Assembly: GCA_030704615.1 (NCBI GenBank)
Contig: CM060734.1
Location: forward strand, 3,224,001 to 3,288,000
Length of the DNA stretch: 64,000 nucleotides
Reading direction: 5' to 3'
DNA from: Takakia lepidozioides
Lineage: Eukaryota > Streptophyta > Takakiopsida > Takakiales > Takakiaceae
Position 1 is the first letter of the stretch. Every line of letters starts with the position of its first letter. Below the pieces are notes generated by a model that saw only the letters and a list, made by a program, of their open reading frames with translations, made no database searches and was not told the DNA's origin. The position numbers were made by a program, and so were the translations under genes. This document shows positions 55,457 through 64,000 of the stretch, piece after piece.

Positions 55457-56100
55457 TGTATAAACCTTTGCCCACTACAGGGGAGCGAACCTCAGAAACG
55501 GTAATGGACGCGTGTGGATGGTATCTTTTTAGTTTCTGCAAAAACAGGTCACAGGAGATCCCAAAACGGCAAAATGGAGATGATGAAACTTAGAACAAGG
55601 GTGTGGGACCAACCAATAAAAACCCGACAAAACCTCTCTCCCCCCCCCCAAAATAATCACCTTTGCACCTCCCGTTGGTAGTGCCAAGCAACGAAGTCCG
55701 AAAGGACTACATGATGCCAAGGAACCGCTCCACGATAGGAGCAAAAGTGATCAGAAAGGGAGGGGGGAATGGTTTATATATAGCCCCCCCCCCCCCCCCA
55801 AAATGGCATTTTGCATGACAAGGCGCGACTGGCCAATGGCGCCTCGCCACGTGTCGGCGCGGCGCGACTGGCCAAAAACAACCGTCAATTGGGCGGTCGT
55901 TATATTTTATTTTTATTAAAAAAAAATATCTTATTTTCATTTTATTTTTATTTTTGAAAGGAGCGACGTCGAACCGGTCGACGCGCTACGCTCAGGCCAT
56001 ATACTCAGCATTGTATGAGTTTTTGAAATTAAAAAAAGAAGCGACCGTCAGTTGTGCGGTCAATTTATTTTCTTTTTATAAAGCTCCTGGACAAACCATA
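55457..56100. other. No gene; low-complexity and short repeats
   Basis: Contains an ACACCC/CCCCCC-rich run (55640-55650), a 17-base C run (55783-55799), two copies of GGCGCGACTGGCCAA (55822 and 55860) and T/A-rich tracts. A palindromic motif (A)CCGTCAATTG(N)GCGGTC at 55879 and 56044 recurs at 57705 and 58977. Confidence 0.6.
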
Positions 56101-56103
56101 AGG

Positions 56104-56177
56104 CGAAGATTGGATAGCTCCTTGTCAGAATCAGATAGGCTGATTCAAAACACATCTACATCATAACATATGATTAG
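56104..56177 (+). repeat. Arm of a long-range inverted repeat
   Basis: About 74 bases (AAGATTGGATAGCTCC … CATATGATTAG) recur in reverse at 58737-58812 with roughly 88% identity by eye, spanning 2.6 kb. They may be ends of an old DNA transposon enclosing 56.2-58.7 kb. No target duplication could be set. Confidence 0.7.
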
Positions 56178-56497
56178 ACTGAAACTGAACTAGGTGAGTT
56201 TGGAAGCCGCACCAGAGTGCAATGACTACAATGCCTCGCCGAGTCCTATCTGAAGCAATTGGAGGCAGTCAGAGTTCGGGTAAAGGAGGAAGATCCAGGA
56301 TTGGCTACCTTCTCTCTCGTGATTCCATAGCCTCTACAACCTGTGCTGGTGCTGTTGGTGGGGGATTTGAAGCATTTCCTGCCTTCAATATGGGTAGCCA
56401 GCAAGGCTAGGCAAATCATTATACAATGTTTCACCATGCTCAATCACTTTCTTGCCCAAGTATTTCGTGCCCATATATACAGGGGTGTGTTAGTTCC

Positions 56498-57085
56498 TCA
56501 TTGGTCATTTCGTCCACCCAGCCTGGTTATAAGTAGAATGCATGTCTCATAAACTGCAAATGTCGTCTTGGTAACATTGGCCCCAGGATTCATAATGCCC
56601 ATAGATAGAAGCTCATTTGCAAGTACAAGAAGGCGAAGTAGACCTCCGTCTCTTTCTCCATTTCTCAAATGGAGGCTATCTGTGAATGGCATCAAATACT
56701 GAGAATATCAAATATCTCATAACTTTTCGGCCTTTGGAACCCACCTCCACCTTGCGCAAGCCGGCCTCATGCTTGAAGTGGTAGGGCGTCCGGAAGCAGA
56801 AAAATGAGAGATCTGTAAACTGCAGCAGTTCATCCATTTTCCTGGAACCAAAACAAACGGCGGATGTCAGACGTCACGTCCAAACGTGAATTGAACGCCT
56901 TGGCTCTTTGGTGCAAGATTTGGCTTCACATTTAAATGTTGGACTGAGCCGGTGGAAGCTGGCAGCCTAGCTTCTTGTGGCAGGCCCCTAGCCAGCTTTC
57001 TTTCGTAATCCTTTCGGCACCAAATATACAGGGGTGGAGGGATGGTGTTCTTCTGTGATAGTTCCTCATTGGTTGTTTCGTCCAC
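56498..57085 (-). CDS. Possible exon fragments, unidentified
   Basis: Short protein-like minus frames: MDETTNEELSQKNTIPPPLY…DYERKLARGLPQEARLP (57085-56867), MDELLQFTDLSFFCFRTPYH…GSKGRKVMRYLIFSVFDAI (56837-56672) and LRLLVLANELLSMGIMNPGA (56695-56498). They may belong to one decayed gene or a transposon cargo. No splice pair or domain supports a product. Confidence 0.25.
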
Positions 57086-57539
57086 CCAACCTGTCTATAA
57101 GTAGAATGACTTCACAACACAACACAATACGTCACGTCGGCCGTCGGCCGTCACGTCTAAACGTGCATGGAGGTTTCTGGAGGAACAACCAACACAACCA
57201 GCTTTGGCCGTGGAACCGACCGACGCGCACATGCTCAAGTAGGATGGTAGAGAGAAGCACAACATCCGATGATGACGGCCGCCATCATTTTGCGATGAGT
57301 GTGGCTCTCAACGAGTTATGCTATATTTATGCGAGTAGGCCTGGGGAACATGTTAGTGCGCAGAGTTCCTGAAATGTGCCATTGGGATGCACCTCGATCG
57401 TGCAAGGTGGAAGCCCAGGTGGTGGGGTCATCTAGATTACCCTTACTTCGAACCTAGTGGACATGGGATCTTCATGCAAACCAAGAGGCGAGGGTCACTG
57501 GAGCCATGGTGCTATTGGAGATGATGCCATCATTTTGCG

Positions 57540-57900
57540 ATGAGTGTGGCTCTCAGAGAAAAAAATCGACCGCCAATATGGCTTTATATTTATGAAATTA
57601 ATAATACAAGCAACCGCCAGTATGACTTTGTATTTATGAAATTAAAAATACAAATGACCGCCAGTATGGCAGTCGCTTAATATTTTTAAAATTTAAAAAA
57701 AAACGACCGTCAATTGTGCGGTCACTTTATTTATTTTTTACAAAACTATGAAGCGGCCGCTACCGTACTGACCTAGCTTATTAGGCAATAATTAATTCAA
57801 AATCAAGTGCCTAATTAAATTTAGAAGATTTTTGGAAAATGTGCCTAAAATTTGAAAAAAATTCCTAGGAAGTGCCTAATTGCTCGAAAATTGTGAAAAC
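57540..57900 (+). repeat. Direct repeat, copy 1
   Basis: GACCGCCAATATGGCTTTAT … ATTGTGCGGTCAC … GCGGCCGCTACCGTACTGAC … CCTAATTGCTCGAAAATT recurs at 58840-59740, where a 548-bp element interrupts it. The shared block is over 300 bases. Confidence 0.85.
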
Positions 57901-58110
57901 ACCAAAATGCTTCTCATTTAACAATAATAGGGTCATGAATGCCCGCGCATGTGTCTACGGCGGGGCCCGCGTGTGGCAGAGGGTGTTGCGGAGGGTGGGA
58001 GCGCCCCTACCCAGACCCCGCCAGTCTGTTTGCTGGGTCTGCCCGGCAAGCTGGTCTGCTGGGGCCCACAATATGCACATAAAGCATTAGTTATTGCATG
58101 GGCTTGCAAA

Positions 58111-58190
58111 AAGCGGGGGTAGTGTGGTGGTTAAGAGCAATGAATGATAAACACGAGGTATGGTGTTCAAATCTCGTTACGTTGTACCGT
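58111..58190 (+). mobile_element. tRNA-like SINE head (pol III promoter-like)
   Basis: GGGGGTAGTGTGGTGGTTAAG resembles the 5' part of a tRNA with A box (58119-58139). GGTGTTCAAATCTC (58162-58175) resembles a B box (GGTTCGAATCC). The 40-base spacing is tRNA-like. The acceptor stem does not close, so it is a SINE head or tRNA relic, not a tRNA gene. Confidence 0.45.
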
Positions 58191-58224
58191 GGCAGTAATG
58201 TGTGTTATTAAATATATATTTTGT

Positions 58225-58400
58225 CGAAGGGTTTGCCGGTCTACTGGAGGGTCCAAGCCGGTTTGCTGGAGGGGGGTCTGCTCGGTCTGCTTGGAGGGTC
58301 TGCCGGTTTGCTGGAGGGGCGTCTGCCCAGTCTGCTGGAGAGGTGCCAGTCCGCTCGTCGATCTGCTGGAGGGTCTGCCCAGTCCGCTAGAAGGTCCGTC
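58225..58400 (+). repeat. G-rich minisatellite, ~27-30 bp
   Basis: Six or seven degenerate units of the form GTCTGCCGGTTTGCTGGAGG. It yields open frames on both strands without coding meaning. Confidence 0.8.
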
Positions 58401-58736
58401 ACGGTAGATTAACAAGGACTTAGAAAAATTTCAGAATCTCACCGACCCGGTGAATGGGCGGTGGGCTTATGAGCTCACCCCAATGGTCGTACTGGCGGGG
58501 CCCGCCCATGCATTCATGACCCTATTATTAAACAATGAGAGGCCACCAGAATATCCAAATATGTGGAAACAATGTTTAGATTTGTATTATTTAAAGTCCA
58601 AAAAAAGCTTAAAGTCCAAAACACATTTGCCTCACCAACGACGCACTCACCCTTGAACCAATTTTGAATTAAATCGAATTTAAATGAATTTTAAGTAAAT
58701 AATTGGATTCAGAATGTCTATGATTGTGGATTTTTG

Positions 58737-58812
58737 CTAATCATATGCTATGATGTAGACGTGTTTTGAATCGCCCTATCTGATTCTGACAATGAGCCCT
58801 CCAATCTTCACT
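58737..58812 (-). repeat. Arm of a long-range inverted repeat
   Basis: Reverse partner of 56104-56177 (CTAATCATATGCTATGATGT … CCAATCTTCACTT). Confidence 0.7.
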
Positions 58813-58839
58813 TCATATTTTTAAAATATAAATCAAACG

Positions 58840-59740
58840 ACTGCCAATATGACCGCCGCTTCAAAATTTTAAAATGAAAAAAAAAAAAAAACGACCGCCA
58901 ATATGGCTTTATATTTATGAAATTAAAAATACAAGCTGATGGTCGCTTAATATTTTAAATTTTTTTTTTAAAAACGACCATCAATTGTGCGGTCACTTTA
59001 TTTTCTTTTTATAAAACTATGAAAGCGGCCGCTACCGTACTGACTAGTGGGGGCCGATATAGAGTGATCCGGATATCAATCCGGATACCAGTGTATCCGG
59101 ATCCGGTCCGGCAGCTATTTCATATCCGGCTACTATTTATATCCGGCGGATACATCAAACAGAGGATCCGGGTAGGATCCTACCACAACTGATATAAAAA
59201 AGATTAATTACCGGATTGTATCCGGATATGTAGCAAAAATACCGGATCTCAACCGGATATAAGAAATATCAATTAAATATCAATTAAAAATTAATTATTA
59301 GAATATTATATTAGAATTGTAAATATTTAAATTGATTAAATGAAAATTTAAAATATATTATTTTTATGATTCATATATCCGGATTACTCTATAACCGCCG
59401 GATATTATAATCTGAATATCCGGACTTATTTATATCCGGCAGATTTTAAATACTTCTACTATGGATAACCGACGGATATTAGAGAAATACATATTATTCT
59501 AATATCCGGATCCGCAGGATATATCATTCTCTAATTTGTCAAGTATCCGGACCCGGCGGATCCTTAAAAAAACTAAGAACCGCCCGACACTAGTACTGAC
59601 CTAGCTTATTAGGCAATAATTAATTCAAAATCAAGTGCTTTTTTTTGCCTAATTAAATTTAGAAGATTTTTGGAAAATGTACCTAAAAATTGGAAAATTT
59701 TCCTGAGAAGTGCCTAATTGCTCGAAAATTATGAAAACCA
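58840..59740 (+). repeat. Direct repeat, copy 2 (interrupted)
   Basis: Second copy of the 57540-57900 sequence. Its GTACTGAC is duplicated around the 548-bp insertion at 59045-59592. Copy 1 shows the empty site GCTACCGTACTGACCTAGC. Confidence 0.88.
59045..59592. mobile_element. hAT-type nonautonomous element, 548 bp
   Basis: Flanked by the perfect 8-mer GTACTGAC (59037-59044 and 59593-59600). Ends are TAGTGGGGGCCGATATAGAG and, in reverse, TAGTGTCGGGCGGTTCTTAG, sharing TAGTG and a GGGC core. The interior is full of TATCCGGAT-type subterminal repeats. The 8-bp duplication, TAGTG ends and repeated subterminal motif are typical of hAT elements. No coding capacity. Confidence 0.88.
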
Positions 59741-59934
59741 CCCAAATGTCCAAATATGTGGAAAAAATGTCTAGATTGTATTATTGAACTACATCTTCAT
59801 AAGTTGCATCACCTATCTCATGTGAATCTTTTGAATTTGAGAGAATGTTAAGGTCAGGAACATCATCATCCTCGATATGTATGTTTGCAAGACATCGGCT
59901 CATGCTCTCAATCACATATCAAACATTATATTTT

Positions 59935-60090
59935 TTTTAAGAGAAAACTACCTCAACAATAGTTTTTGAGAGAGGTAAGAAAAATAATTGTTGAGGTAAT
60001 ATCTATTTTCAAGACCATTATGTTTCTTTACAAGAAAATTACCTCAACAATAGTTTTTGAGGGAGGTCAGAAATAATTGTTCATTATTAT
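59935..60090. repeat. Short direct and inverted repeats
   Basis: TACCTCAACAATAGTTTTTG appears at about 59950 and 60041. ATTGTTGAGGTAAT at about 59987 is its inverted partner, giving a small hairpin. Confidence 0.7.
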
Positions 60091-60126
60091 CCAGGGTCGA
60101 CTGTAATACATGCCTATGTCTGGAAA

Positions 60127-60440
60127 TTACCTATGTGAGGCGTCTAAATAATAAACACAAAGGCCCTTTCGCAAGGCTGCCGCCCACTTGTGAGGATTCT
60201 TCGATCTGGAGGCAGTCCGCATCAGCATTTCCTGCCTGTCCGGCCCCAAGTCCCACTGTTTCCCTTTCAAGAACTCGTTGTACCTGCATTGCTGCATAAT
60301 TGACCTGACAATGTCTTCCGTTGTGGCAGTGAGGATGTCCACTAGATGCGCCGCAGAGGAGGCACGCCAGGAAGAATGTACTGATTCGGCCATGTTTGTT
60401 GTTGGTATATCGGTGTCGGAGTCCAGACACATTTCCTGCA
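60127..60440 (-). CDS. Transposase-like fragment
   Basis: An acceptor-like GTGCATGTGCAG precedes a minus frame reading MCLDSDTDIPTTNMAESVHS, WRASSAAHLVDILTATTEDI, VRSIMQQCRYNEFLKGKQWD and KNPHKWAAALRKGLCVYYLD, and a GGTAAT donor-like site follows. 'TTN(M/x)AE' before a basic helix resembles the conserved block near the end of MULE/hAT-type transposases (compare TTNHMERHW in the MULE relic at 26.5 kb). Probably a relic exon of a transposase or domesticated gene; weakly supported. Confidence 0.4.
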
Positions 60441-60511
60441 CATGCACATGTTGAGGTTACAAGCAAGTTATAAAGAACTTGTAACTTTCCATTTCCCACG
60501 GCACTTATCAA

Positions 60512-61017
60512 AGGTTGTCCGACGGTATGTCTGCAAGACGATTACCGAGTAATCGTCAATGGCTATGGAACACTCGTGTTCCGTGAATCAACATCCCTGG
60601 TACTACTTAAATCCGGTAACTAATCAGTCATGCTAGGAACTTAGGCGAAGCTGTATTGCTACAGCTGTGACTAAATACTATCTACGCATACAACATTCTA
60701 TGCAATCGCGGAGAAGATCCATTCAGAGATTATGCACATTCTCTCCATCTCACAATCACTCTACACATAAGTACTTGGAAAAGCATGGCTTTATTTCAGA
60801 GTCACCACATCATAGCATAAGTACACATTGAATCGCTCTGATTCCACACTGATACATTGATACTTCCTAAGTTGCGTGCAGTCCTTTTACACTATGCTCG
60901 AAAGAACTGTGTACAGCCTGCGGTTGTTAATGACTGTTGCCTAACTGCCTACGCAATCTAAAAGGTTTGCCAAAAAAGTGGCCCGTGGTAGTGGCTCGTG
61001 ATCGTGGTCGTGGCTCG
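60512..61017. other. No recognised feature; abrupt gag junction at right
   Basis: No protein-like frame. At about 60970-61020 a CACGAGCCACGACCACGAT-type simple repeat joins directly to gag sequence of element D. Confidence 0.5.
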
Positions 61018-62930
61018 TGGTCTTTCCTGAGCATTTTTCCTTGCTCAATTCTGTTGGCCGTTTCAAATGCCTCTTCCACTGTATTGTGGGGTAACATATC
61101 CACTTTCTTTTGTAACTCAGGTCTCAGTCCACTCACAAACCAAGTCTTTTGTAAACCTGCTGGTGGCACAACGGCCAACTTCCTGACCATTAATTCCATC
61201 TTCTCCAGATATTCTTCAACAGTTTCATGCTTCTTTTGTCTCAACTGTTGTAGACTACTGTACACTTCGTCCTCAGTTTTGCTTGTCCTGAACCTATTCC
61301 GGAATGCTGTACTAAGGCCATTCCAGGTTAGAAAATGAATATCAGGAAATCGTGCATACCACTCACTTGCTTTCTTGATAAGTGAACAAAGAAATAATCT
61401 CAGTTTTGCATCTTCACCATTCTCATTGTTCACTATACACATGTGCTCGAATTGGTTGACGTGTAGGATCCCCTTTTCCTGCGTAATCGGAAAAGGTGGC
61501 TTCGCCCGGGTTGGAACTACTGCTGCCATCTGTGGCCCTACTCCCGGCCTTGTGGCTGGTGCTGGACCTCCTGTAGGTGCCGGTCCTTGAGGACCCCCTG
61601 TGGTAGTGGTTGAACCCCCACCAAGTGCTGACCCTTGAGCACTTCCTATTACAGGCCTCCCTGTATTTGCAGTACCCCAAGTTCCAGTTGCACTACTTCC
61701 CACACTCCCTTTCCCTCCAGAGACGGATCCAAGCTGCTTGCTTGATCCCCCTGGACCGACACCTTTGTTGGTCAGTGATCCAAGTGTGTCACTTGATCCT
61801 GGTCCAACAAGTTGGGATGTCTTGGTTGCAACACCAACATCAACTATTGGGTCTACATCTTCATATTCTTCGTCTTCCAAGTTTTTATCTCTGTTTTCAT
61901 CTTCCAAGTTCTTATCTTGGATTTCTTCTTTCTCGCTCATATAACTCAATTGAAGTGGTGTTGGAGAGTCTGAACTCTCCGTTGCCTCTTCCTCATCCTC
62001 TTCCTTGGCTGGTGTTTCAGAAACTGGACTTCCCGCTCTTGGTGTACCGTGCCAACTCCGATCAAAGATTTCTGTTAAATCTTTTATCCAGGGATTCACC
62101 TCTGACCTTTCCCCTTGAGGCTGACCTTCTTCCTGTACCAAATCTCTTAATCTTTCTTGTAAAGAATAGGAAGGAGTGACATCTAAATTAGGATCTTCTG
62201 GTATGGGTGATGTACTCTCTGGTCCTGGTGGTGTGAGAGGTCCAGATGATTCCCCTATGTCTATTCCTCTCTCCCAGAGATATGGATAATTAGCTTTTAA
62301 ATAATTTTTTTTTTTGGCTAATATCTCTGAAGTCTCGCTTCCCTTTCATCACTCATGACCCATGTCTTTCATGTCTTTGATGAGGCAATAACCAAAACTC
62401 TCTCCTGTAATATCTCTTGTATATGCCTGGATTTCTTTCAAGCTTTAATGCACCCTTGGCTAGACTAGAAGACTCCGGTACCATATATCCATATGGTAAG
62501 CAGGTCTAAAAAGTTGTTTTTGGTGTAAGCTTGATCCAAATGATATCCTTTGGAATCCAATTCTTTACCAATTCAAGCTCTTCATGCATATGAGTGTAAA
62601 CATTCACTCTTGATTCTTCCCAACTTTCGAACTCAACTCATTTAATGGATAGCAACGCTATCACATAAACCAATGTTGTTAACCATCTCGCTCTCCCTTT
62701 ACAGGCCACTTGATAAATCTTTATCACTCTTTTTTCCAAATCCCACTCTGGATCAACATCATGCACTCTCTTGGGAATATTTTCCTTGCAACCGTCTGGC
62801 AATTCCAAGAACTTCTGAAAGAATTGTTTGGACAATCTTTCTTTCTCAGTTTCACAGGGAATTTGATTCACATCAAATTCTTTTATTCTCCATCCTCCAT
62901 GATCCCACCAGATGCCTGTCACATCTGGGT
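61018..62930 (-). pseudogene. gag: Gag of element D
   Basis: From 62930 downward: leader domain (TGIWWDHGGWRIKEFDVNQI … YVIALLSIK) with a TGA at 62638-62640 where copy B has CGA, then further leader sequence. A long open frame (62141-60927) follows with the acidic linker (ESSDSPTPLQLSYMSEKEE, RDKNLEDEEYEDVDP), Gly/Thr linker, and core gag (QFEHMCIVNNENGEDAKLRL, SEWYARFPDIHFLTWNGLST, VDMLPHNTVEEAFETANRIE). Core gag is intact until about 61018. It then ends in an Arg/His-rich tail from a simple repeat (HEPRPRSRATTTGHF), so the nucleocapsid and pol are missing. Confidence 0.87.
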
Positions 62931-62952
62931 GTTCTTTTGTTCTTGAATCAGT

Positions 62953-62970
62953 TCCCCAGTATGGTCGCCA
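62953..62970 (-). promoter_or_regulatory. Primer-binding site of element D
   Basis: Complement of TGGCGACCATACTGGGGA, identical to the site in element B and likewise two bases from its LTR. Confidence 0.82.
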
Positions 62971-62972
62971 AA

Positions 62973-64000
62973 TGTTGAGCGGCTTTTACTCACCCATCCC
63001 TTAGCTATCCGGGGTGGAAACTCTAGGTTAAAAGAATTAGAAATCTCTAAGTACTCAGCCCGCTCAGAACAATCAGTCATGACCTACACCTAGTGTATCA
63101 TGGGGGTGTTTTCCTATATCTATTCCTTCTTGCATTCATGTTTAGCATGTTACCTTACTGCCTAAGATTAAGTATCAGATTGCTTCTGCAATCTACCAAG
63201 TTCCATCTTTATAACTTAAGCATACATTCCACGGCTTCACGCAGGTCTCTCTACACAATGTGAGTATGAAGTAGGAATCGTATTAATAACTGTCATATGT
63301 CAGGCCGAAGCCATGGTGTCTCTATTCTACCCTACAGTAACATCTCTACCGCTTGCATGTATCAAGCTCTCTCCGTTGTCTCTCTCCTCCTCCATGTACT
63401 CCCTGTCCATGCGCCCCAGAAGTGATGCCCTCTCTGTAGCTACTCTGCATAATGAACCCACGAGCTGTTCTAACCGTCTAACTAACTAACTGCCAGCCAA
63501 GACAATATGTAGGTACTGCCGTTCCTTATGTTGTTGGAACATGGGGATCAAAGTAGGGGGACCAGACACATGGGGGGATGTTAGTAGAGGGGAGCAAACA
63601 TGTGCGGAGAGTAGTGGATGTGACATGCATGGCGATTGTGTGGTCAGGGAGGTGACACGTGGGCAGGGAACACAGGGGGAACGGTGGGGGAACATAGAGA
63701 CATATGGAACACACGGGGGACCAGACGGTGGGGGAGCAGAAACTCGGGATGGATTGGATATTGGGGGATTTTGCAAATGAGGGATTGAGAGGAGGCAACA
63801 TCTGAGAGGAAGGGGACCAAAACTGCAGGGGCAGGGAAACATGAGAAGGAGATCGTTGTGTAGGAGGAATAAAACACCATGCTAGGACGAAAAAGAAATC
63901 CCTATAAGTGCATGCATTATGAGCTGGCCGACCCCATGAAAGCTCGAACTCGGCTCACATCCGTGGGGTGTGGAATCTGTGCAATGGCCTCTACCTTAGT
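62973..64000 (-). mobile_element. 5' LTR of element D, runs off the window
   Basis: Ends (in element orientation) GGGTGAGTAAAAGCCGCTCAACA and carries the same AGAGACACCATGGCTTCGGC block as the other A/B-type LTRs. It also carries the C-rich segment shared with 22431-22860. Sequence beyond about 63930 differs from the 22-kb copy. The LTR start is outside the window. Confidence 0.8.

Larger units (their letters stand above)
57905..58545. mobile_element. Nonautonomous TIR element, ~640 bp
   Basis: The ends are inverted copies: left CTTCTCATTTAACAATAATA then GGGTCATGAATG; right, in reverse, CCTCTCATTGTTTAATAATA then GGGTCATGAATG. The flanks (ACACCAAAATG and CCACCAGAATATCC) both match the intact sequence at 59740 (CCACCCAAATGTCCAAATAT), supporting insertion there. 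The interior holds a tRNA-like SINE head and a minisatellite. Confidence 0.65.

Noticed and set aside
58144-58415. Leu/Gly/Cys-rich open frames near 58.2 kb
   Set aside because: Generated by the 27-30-bp G-rich minisatellite; open in several frames on both strands.

Overview
This is a nuclear window from a eukaryote, very probably a streptophyte (plant or charophyte). Its contents are Ty3/gypsy LTR retrotransposons, a LINE, a SWIM-type MULE transposase, a hAT-type nonautonomous element, an intron-containing gene and large satellite arrays. There is one 500-N scaffold gap and no bacterial operon logic. A repeat-rich charophyte such as Chara is my guess from general character only. Nearly every element copy is broken, so this is a graveyard of nested insertions rather than a working pathway.

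Layout. 0.5-5.7 kb: an uncharacterised multi-exon minus-strand gene; several exons have GT/AG sites and matching phases, others are frameshifted. 6.1-6.6 kb: gap. 6.6-14.3 kb: gypsy element A (gag-PR-RT-RH-INT plus an additional 3' ORF, 'aORF'), with its 5' end lost in the gap. 14.3-19.5 kb: a second gypsy family C (YIDD reverse transcriptase, HHCC/DDE integrase), fused in frame to A's aORF and ending in an LTR ('LTR-C'). 20.0-23.4 kb: an A/B-type LTR expanded by 280-bp tandem repeats. 23.9-26.0 kb: gag pieces split by an LTR-C. 26.1-28.6 kb: decayed MULE transposase and AT-rich tail. 28.6-31.6 kb: minus-strand gag and aORF pieces and a LINE remnant.

31.6-44.7 kb: element B, complete from LTR to LTR with a perfect 5-bp target-site duplication (AATCT), inserted into a LINE. 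Its interior is scrambled in a pattern explained exactly by three nested inversions. Its 5' LTR carries a younger solo LTR-C (TSD TGATA). 44.7-46.0 kb: the rest of the interrupted LINE.

46.0-52.3 kb: a 6.27-kb terminal-inverted-repeat element with a 9-bp TSD (TAGTACTTG). It carries part of an intron-containing Cys/His-cluster gene and about 4.4 kb of satellites built around the palindrome GGCGCC; the last array has hairpin-forming units with A-rich loops. 52.5-53.8 kb: four successive hairpins. 54.0-55.5 kb: a protein-kinase-like pseudogene. 56-59.7 kb: inverted and direct repeats, a tRNA-like SINE head, and a hAT-type element with an 8-bp TSD. 60.1-60.4 kb: a transposase-like fragment. 61.0-64.0 kb: gypsy element D on the minus strand (gag, primer-binding site, LTR running off the window).

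The most notable results are the nested-inversion element B with its insertion stratigraphy, and the TIR element that packages a gene fragment with palindromic satellites. All assignments come from reading motifs and comparing copies within the window; nothing was searched against a database.
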